Of a DNA stretch of 64,000 nucleotides, positions 59,501-64,000 are shown piece after piece. Position 1 is the first letter of the stretch, and every line of letters starts with the position of its first letter. The stretch spans positions 28,763,001 through 28,827,000 of the forward strand of contig CM075676.1 of NCBI GenBank assembly GCA_037962975.1. Direction: 5' to 3'. The notes beneath the pieces are model-generated. The model had not been told where the DNA came from. It was given only the letters and a program-made list of their open reading frames with translations, and did not search any database. Position numbers and translations under genes: made by a program. This DNA comes from Clitoria ternatea. Lineage: Eukaryota; Streptophyta; Magnoliopsida; Fabales; Fabaceae.

Positions 59501-61970
59501 GCAATACAACATGAGACTCAACCCACTAAAATGTACATTTGCTGTGCCTGGGGGGAGATTTTTGGGTTTCATGTTAACGCAAAGGGGCATAGAAGCTAAT
59601 CCTGACAAGTGTCGTGTGATACAAGAGTTGCAGAGCCCCAAAACATTGAAGGAGGTACAATCCCTCAATGGCAAAATCGCTGCTCTAGCATGGTTCATGC
59701 CAAAAATGGCTCATCGCTCTCTCCCCTTGTACAAGATGCTGAAGAAGGATAAAAAATTCAATTGGGGCCCAGAGCAAGAGGCGGCTTTCCAAAGCTTGAA
59801 AAATGTCTTAGCCAGCCCTCCAATCCTGGTAAAACCAAGCCCAGGTGAGCAACTCATTGTTTATTTGTCTGTTTTAGATAAAGCGCTGGCAGTGGCCCTG
59901 GTCAAAGAAACAGTTGAAGGCCAACGACCGGTATACTTCACTGGTAAAACATTGCATGGTGCGGAGTGCCGTTATCAGAAGATTGAAAAGGCAGCACTTG
60001 CAGTTGTTTGGGCCTCACGACGTCTAAGACCATATTTCCATGCACATCCCATCCTGATTCGCACAGACTTGCCACTCCGTACTATTTTGTTCAAGCCAGA
60101 CTTGGCAGGAAGGATGATCAAATGGGCCATAGAACTCTCTGAATTCGACATATCCTACGAACCAAGAACTGCTATCAAGGCACAAGTCCTAGCAGATTTC
60201 GTAGTTGAATTAACAGGCTCTAGCCCAGATACAGATCATTCACACTGGACAGTATACGTCGATGGGTCTTCAAACAGCAAAGGATGTGGGGCAGGAATCG
60301 TTATAGAAAGTGATGACGGGGTACATCTTGAAATTTCATTGCACTTTACCTTCACTACGTCTAACAATCAGGCGGAGTATGAAGCCTGCTTAGCCGGACT
60401 CAGAGCAGCACAAGATATTGGGGCCAAAACTGTCACCCTATGCAGTGATTCTCAACTAGTCATCTCACAAATTCTTGGTGAGTATCAGGCTAAAGAACCT
60501 CTACTGCAACAATATCTAGACTGCGTCAACGAGTTGAAACAGCGCTTCGATGAAGTAACTTTCAAGCATGTACCTCGCGAAGAAAATACACGTGCTGATA
60601 TCCTGTCCAGGTTAGCCAGCACAAAGAAGGCGGGGTGCACAACCACGGTTGTACAGAGTACTCTGGCGGAGCCAAGTATATCCCTTCCCTCTTCAATTCA
60701 TATGATTAAAAGCCGCCCCGTTGATGATAACTCCTGGGTAACACCAATAGTTCGTTATCTTGTTAATGGACAATTACCCACGGATGATCTTGAGCGAAAG
60801 AAGCTAAGGAGGGAGGCACCCTATTATACGCTCCTAGATGGGCAGCTATACCGCCGAGGAATTTCTGTCCCATACTTAATTTGCATAAATGAAAACGAGG
60901 TGCAAGCTGTTTTGGAAGAAGTCCATGAAGGCCAGTGTGGACATCATCCAGGGGCACGAAGTCTAGTGAGAAAAATCCTCAGGGCGGGGTATTGGTGGCC
61001 CACTATGAAGCAAGACACCGCCTCATATGTTCAAAAATGCGATCAATGTCAACGATTCGCGAATTTTCACCATACTCCAGCTGAGGAAATGTCATCATCA
61101 ATAACGCCCTGGCCTTTCTATCAATGGGGTATGGATATTCTAGGTCCATTCCCAACTGCGCCCGGCGGTATCAAATACTTGATAGTTGGTGTTGATTATT
61201 TCACCAAATGGATTGAGGTAGAGGCAGTGGTGCACATAACGTCAGCCAGGACTCGAAGATTCGTTTATGAGAATATCATTGCACGTTTCGGAGTCCCTGA
61301 ACGCATAGTCACTGATAATGGCACCCAGTTCACAGATCGCAAGTTCACTGAACTCTTAGAAAATCTCAGCATCACGCAGATTTTCTCTTCTGTGGAACAC
61401 CCTCAAACCAATGGACAAGCAGAGGTCGCCAACAGAGAAATCTTGAAGGGCCTCAAAAAACGCCTTGGTGAGGCAAAGGGAGATTGGGCAAATCAGTTAT
61501 GCCACGTTTTATGGGCATATAGAACCACCCCACACTCCACTACGAATGAATCTCCATATCGGCTGACATATGGAGTCGAGGCGGTCATTCCCATTGAATT
61601 AACAGCCCCTTCAGCTCGAGTCCTCTATTTCAATGAGGAAGCCAATCAACAGAACCTCGCACACGAATTGGAGGTTTTGGCGGAGTTGAGAGAGGAAGCC
61701 TTTGTGAGAGATCAAGCTGTCAAAGCAAAGGCCGCCAAACGGTATAACGCACGCATGTGCGAACGCCGTTTCAAAGAGGGAGATTTGGTCCTGAGAAGGG
61801 CCAACATTGGCAACAAATTTGCGCACCAAGGCAAATTGGCACCAAATTGGGAAGGTCCATACCGAGTCATCGAGGTCTTGGGCAAGGGTACATACCGCCT
61901 AGAGAACTTGGATGGCACTCCGGTCAGAAATAAATGGAACATTTTGAATTTACGCATATATTACAGTTAG
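56523..61970 (+). CDS. Intact Ty3/gypsy gag-pol polyprotein, Tat lineage
   Basis: One uninterrupted frame of 1815 residues encodes all products for reverse transcription and integration. Gag capsid core spans about 158-260, with a C-x2-H-x4-H-x4-C zinc knuckle at 399-412. Aspartic protease has D576 in a D-Q-G-S-S context, where D-x-G-S is usual for this group. Reverse transcriptase has YIDD at 967-970. The Ty3-type RNase H spans about 1110-1235. A second, archaeal-type RNase H spans about 1240-1372 with D1247, E1285, D1309 and D1359, the hallmark of the Tat clade (Ogre, Retand and relatives). Integrase has H-H-C-C zinc residues near 1468-1509 and D1538, D1598, E1634 in D,D-35-E spacing. There is no chromodomain at the C-terminus. 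No stop separates gag from pol, so both come from one polyprotein. Its full length suggests a young, possibly still active element. Confidence 0.95.
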   Translation: MERQGPEMQNEDSPPRNPRRLNFDDGAQKKATQADSLDPRDDMIRMLREELAELRREKANPAHEKAGPARQPHHESHMQEESSTPHYSRIPTYMEEQRSLPLVNAQHQEGRRAGSNASPSGYKMSIPFSKRLMNVHVPRHLQTMQPISIGKYTGETDPSKHLDAYIYEAMFLGAEEDVMCRMFPRTLTGEALSWFKSLPSGSIDSWEELASAFGSHFVISRDAPRTSHTLAQIKQGDKESLKDFLKRFYKEAAMVPDLTEAIQLHILIEAMQPKSPFALSLAKGPPTTMEEFRRKASKYVGIEMHLEATASRSKPLPATPSHDKGKEKSLKNDKSHQRDKIGDQPFKQQDRRVFNFAHYAPLNTTYEQILREIGWTTLNVYGIQRPPPVRRGGNPKKYCEFHESVGHTTEECKQLKNTIEVLIREGKLKHYLFKGKYHDEPEKFEKRHRDRSPDPDSTREPKRTAMSEKQKGNVLESAQREPSPEPRSRGKRQVVDMIAGGFAGGGPSNTARKNHHRMILSVQGKNKEYRPFRDGVQTLPITFTDDDFGPTIPEGDDAVVIIAVIANMDVKRILVDQGSSCDVIFYDCFKRMGLSDTDLQPYTQDLTAFNGAKQPTKGYLDTRITFDGEPGARTVKSRVLVIDVKSPYNGIIGRPTLNAMEAIVSTPHLLIKFIDKDNQVSSVRGDQEMARYCYNLSLNMVKLETMSKKRKLNEGNSAATSVNLVDLDPRAESSIDPLNPLKPTPDGGSKSIVLGSTPEQITNINDKLEPNMEARLIALLHEYKEIFAWTAADMPGMDPNFCCHRLAVYPETKPVAQKKRRMGPAKQNAACEQTEELLKAGFIRELRYSSWLSNVVMVQKANGKWRMCIDYVDLNKCCPKDPYPLPNIDRLVDDSSGYKYLSFMDAYSGYNQIPMCEDDQEKTAFINDRGVFCYNVMPFGLKNAGATYQRMINKVFEGMHTKLVEVYIDDIIAKTPEGGDHVEDLRLIFQRLQQYNMRLNPLKCTFAVPGGRFLGFMLTQRGIEANPDKCRVIQELQSPKTLKEVQSLNGKIAALAWFMPKMAHRSLPLYKMLKKDKKFNWGPEQEAAFQSLKNVLASPPILVKPSPGEQLIVYLSVLDKALAVALVKETVEGQRPVYFTGKTLHGAECRYQKIEKAALAVVWASRRLRPYFHAHPILIRTDLPLRTILFKPDLAGRMIKWAIELSEFDISYEPRTAIKAQVLADFVVELTGSSPDTDHSHWTVYVDGSSNSKGCGAGIVIESDDGVHLEISLHFTFTTSNNQAEYEACLAGLRAAQDIGAKTVTLCSDSQLVISQILGEYQAKEPLLQQYLDCVNELKQRFDEVTFKHVPREENTRADILSRLASTKKAGCTTTVVQSTLAEPSISLPSSIHMIKSRPVDDNSWVTPIVRYLVNGQLPTDDLERKKLRREAPYYTLLDGQLYRRGISVPYLICINENEVQAVLEEVHEGQCGHHPGARSLVRKILRAGYWWPTMKQDTASYVQKCDQCQRFANFHHTPAEEMSSSITPWPFYQWGMDILGPFPTAPGGIKYLIVGVDYFTKWIEVEAVVHITSARTRRFVYENIIARFGVPERIVTDNGTQFTDRKFTELLENLSITQIFSSVEHPQTNGQAEVANREILKGLKKRLGEAKGDWANQLCHVLWAYRTTPHSTTNESPYRLTYGVEAVIPIELTAPSARVLYFNEEANQQNLAHELEVLAELREEAFVRDQAVKAKAAKRYNARMCERRFKEGDLVLRRANIGNKFAHQGKLAPNWEGPYRVIEVLGKGTYRLENLDGTPVRNKWNILNLRIYYS

Positions 61971-62256
61971 TTGGGTAATACGGTATGATCTTTTCTTCCT
62001 AACTCAAGGATCCTCCTCTGTATGCTTTCCTTGAAAAGGTTTCGAAAAGATATATCCCAACTCAATCTTTTATGTAATTCCAGTCTCAATGAAATGCCTT
62101 CCTGCATTTAATCTTCACTCTAACTTTGAATTGATTATCCATGGCAGAATTTGTTCCCATGTAGATAAAACAACGACTCTAAAATTGAAGCACAAACGCA
62201 TAACTCTTTATTCCATAAAGATCAACCAACATGCAACGCCGCTTCACAAACGGAGT

Positions 62257-62705
62257 CAACAGAAAACTCCTTGGGGAATTGGTGTCTCAGCTATATGCTG
62301 CACCATACCGACCCTAAGGTACAGAAAACTCCTTGGGGGGAAAGGATTGGTGTCTCAGCTATATGCTGCACCATACCGACCCTAAGGTACAGAAAACTCC
62401 TTGGGGGGAAAGGATTGGTGTCACAGCTATATGCTGCACCATACCGACCCTAAGGTACAGAAAACTCCTTGGGGGGAAAGGATTGGTGTCTCAGCTATAT
62501 GCTGCACCATACCGACCCCAAGGTCCTACAGGCCGCCTATGGAAAGAACTAGTGTCACAGCTATATGCTGTACTAATTCGCCCCCAAGGTCCTGCAGGCT
62601 TCTTATGGAAAGAGCTGGTGTCACAGCTATATGCTGCACCACGCTAACCCCAACATCCAACCAATTTCTTGCAGGATGAATCAGTGTCACAGCTATATGC
62701 TGCAC
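62257..62705 (+). repeat. 68-bp tandem array in the retrotransposon 3' UTR
   Basis: Seven units with a core 'cagctatatgctgcacc' recur about every 67-68 bases. The first four also share 'cagaaaactccttgggg' and are almost identical; the last three diverge. The array lies between the pol stop and the distal LTR. Overlapping open frames in it (62271-62679) are repeats of the same words, not genes. Confidence 0.92.
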
Positions 62706-62899
62706 CTTAGCAATCCTGCTTTCAACAATCTTCATTTGATCAGGAGTAACACTCCGGTCCAAGTTCAAAAGGGTGAACATTCCATCCAAAGCTTGACTCC
62801 GCCTAACCGCCAATGTTTTACGGAGTACTCGAACAATTAACTCAAGCACTACCCAACAAGTTCAAGTAAGTTCAATACTTGTAAAATTGTGCTTCATCG

Positions 62900-63405
62900 A
62901 AATTCCTAAGAGGCTACTCCGCCTTCTTACGGAATCCAATTCCTTTTAAATTCCTAAGAGGCCACTCCGCCTTCTTACGGAATCCAATTCCTTTTAAATT
63001 CCTAAGAGGCCACTCCGCCTTCTTACGGAATCCAATTCATTGAAATTCCTAAGAGGCCACTCCGCCTTCTTACGGAATCCAATTCATTAAAATTCCTAAG
63101 AGGCCACTCCGCCTTCTTACGGAATCCAATTCATTGAAATTCCTAAGAGGACACTCCGCCTTCTTACGGAATCCAATTCATTGAAATTCCTAAGAGGCTA
63201 CTACGCCTCACTATTAAAATCATTTTAATGAAATTCCCAAGAGGTTACTACGCCTCATTATTGAAATTACTTCAGTTAAATTCTCAAAAAGGCTACTCCG
63301 CCCCATTACTGAATTTGTTTCACTGAAATTCCTAAGAGGCTACTTCGCCTCCTCACTGAATTTTACTTCACCAGAATTGCAAAAAGGCTATTCTGTCTCG
63401 ATTAT
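62900..63405 (+). repeat. 47/48-bp tandem array in the retrotransposon 3' UTR
   Basis: About eleven units begin 'aattcctaagaggc' and contain 'actccgccttcttacgg'. Starts at 62901, 62949, 62997, 63044, 63091, 63138 and 63185 give periods of 47-48. The first six units are almost identical and the last four degenerate, as if the array is expanding from its left side. Confidence 0.92.
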
Positions 63406-63631
63406 ACTTAGCCATATTTCATTAAGTTATGAACAAGTATACATTTGCAGAAAATATGCTTCATTAATATTGTCAAGGATTAATAAAAGTCCAGAGCCTA
63501 TCCTGGAACAAGGCAATATTAACAAAATTCAAAAAACAAAACTTGCAAAGAGACTGAAGAGGAGACTGAGAAGCTGATCTTTAAGGGTCAGACGGCTCCC
63601 CTTCTTGCTGAGTGGAGGTGAGCTGATTTTC

Positions 63632-64000
63632 TCATGGCCTGGTCAAACTCTGAGAAGGAGGCAACTCCGCCAAGACATATTCATCATTGGGCGCAGGCAT
63701 ATGACCTCCTTGCACAGGCACCATCAATTCTCCATTGATGAACTCATAATAAGGATGAATGCCTGTGGTGGAGAGAGCAACATCTGGGTTGCGATAGCGG
63801 AGTTGGCGAACAGCCATGCTGAAAGCATCATCAATCGCCACCTCAGCTGCGTCCAAGGCAGATTGTAATTCTTTGTCGAGCCTCTCACTGGTAGCATCTG
63901 AGGCAGTCTTCTCAGCTTCCAACTCTTGAACCCGCACTTCAAGATTTCCACATGCGGTTGTTGCCTCGCTCAACTCCGCTGCCCAGGCATCTTCAGCAAT
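63632..64000 (-). CDS. Antisense ORF of the Tat element (partial)
   Basis: On the minus strand an open frame runs from the right edge down to a stop at 63632-63634 (at least 122 codons). It has no in-frame stop up to 64000, so its N-terminus lies outside the window. The visible part is a heptad-like charged coiled coil ('VQELEAEKTASDATSERLDKEL'), then 'AFSMAVRQLRYRNPDVAL' and a 'FINGELMVP' tail. From memory this resembles the C-terminus of the plant 'putative gypsy-type transposon' proteins (Transposase_28, PF04195), which Tat-clade elements often carry in antisense between pol and the 3' LTR. Function is not known. A start at 63973 would be TTG, so no real start is visible. Confidence 0.6.
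   Translation of the reverse strand: MAEDAWAAELSEATTACGNLEVRVQELEAEKTASDATSERLDKELQSALDAAEVAIDDAFSMAVRQLRYRNPDVALSTTGIHPYYEFINGELMVPVQGGHMPAPNDEYVLAELPPSQSLTRP

Noticed and set aside
62089..62849. Overlapping frames in the 68-bp array
   Set aside because: They repeat the same words in several frames; this is the retrotransposon 3' UTR.
1..64000. CRISPR arrays, rRNA, tRNA genes or bacterial-type operons
   Set aside because: None seen; the repeats are transposon-related and the gene structure is plant nuclear.

Overview
This window looks like plant nuclear DNA, most likely from a legume (Fabaceae), possibly the Phaseolus/Vigna group. It is AT-rich and dominated by transposable elements. The one large host gene is a 16-exon zeaxanthin epoxidase with canonical GT-AG introns, and there are several layers of nested LTR retrotransposons. 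No bacterial, CRISPR or tRNA genes were seen. The legume assignment is an inference from the character of the epoxidase protein and the repeats; no database search was possible.

Region by region: 1-3331 is gene-free. 3332-4980 is the 5' LTR, primer-binding site and gag remnant of a Ty1/copia element. 5690-7092 is a deletion derivative of a Ty3/gypsy Tat-type element. 7690-9433 is a CACTA (En/Spm) relic. 13000-13910 is a degenerate trinucleotide-rich block with inverted flanks. 15349-16703 is a large imperfect palindrome, followed by a tandem duplication (16522-17860 and 17861-19472), each copy carrying an hAT-like element. 24250-29010 is a copia pol relic split by a 3.7-kb solo LTR. 29188-29825 is a Harbinger-like MITE. 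30278-30706 is a short host gene that looks like a shrunken member of a larger plant family. 32041-32517 is a fold-back element. 32677-36520 is an hAT-like element split by a 3.0-kb solo LTR of the same family as the first. 36530-40568 is a gypsy gag scrap joined to a decayed copia element with its 3' LTR. 40970-43560 is further LTR-like sequence.

44107-51143 (minus strand) is the zeaxanthin epoxidase gene. All 16 coding exons join in frame to 659 residues, so it appears functional: a plastid enzyme of the xanthophyll cycle and of abscisic acid precursor synthesis. Downstream on the plus strand come a 33-bp minisatellite (52970-53760), a gypsy gag scrap (54640-55290), and from about 55558 to the right edge a young-looking Tat-lineage Ty3/gypsy element. 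The latter has an LTR, an intact 1815-residue gag-pol with a second (archaeal-type) RNase H, two tandem-repeat arrays in the 3' untranslated region, and an antisense ORF that runs off the window.

The most notable structures are the Tat element's 3' region (satellite-like arrays plus antisense ORF), the long palindrome beside a tandem duplication, the two solo LTRs with target-site duplications that date nested insertions, and the shrunken host gene whose expected C-terminal tail is still readable beyond two stop codons.
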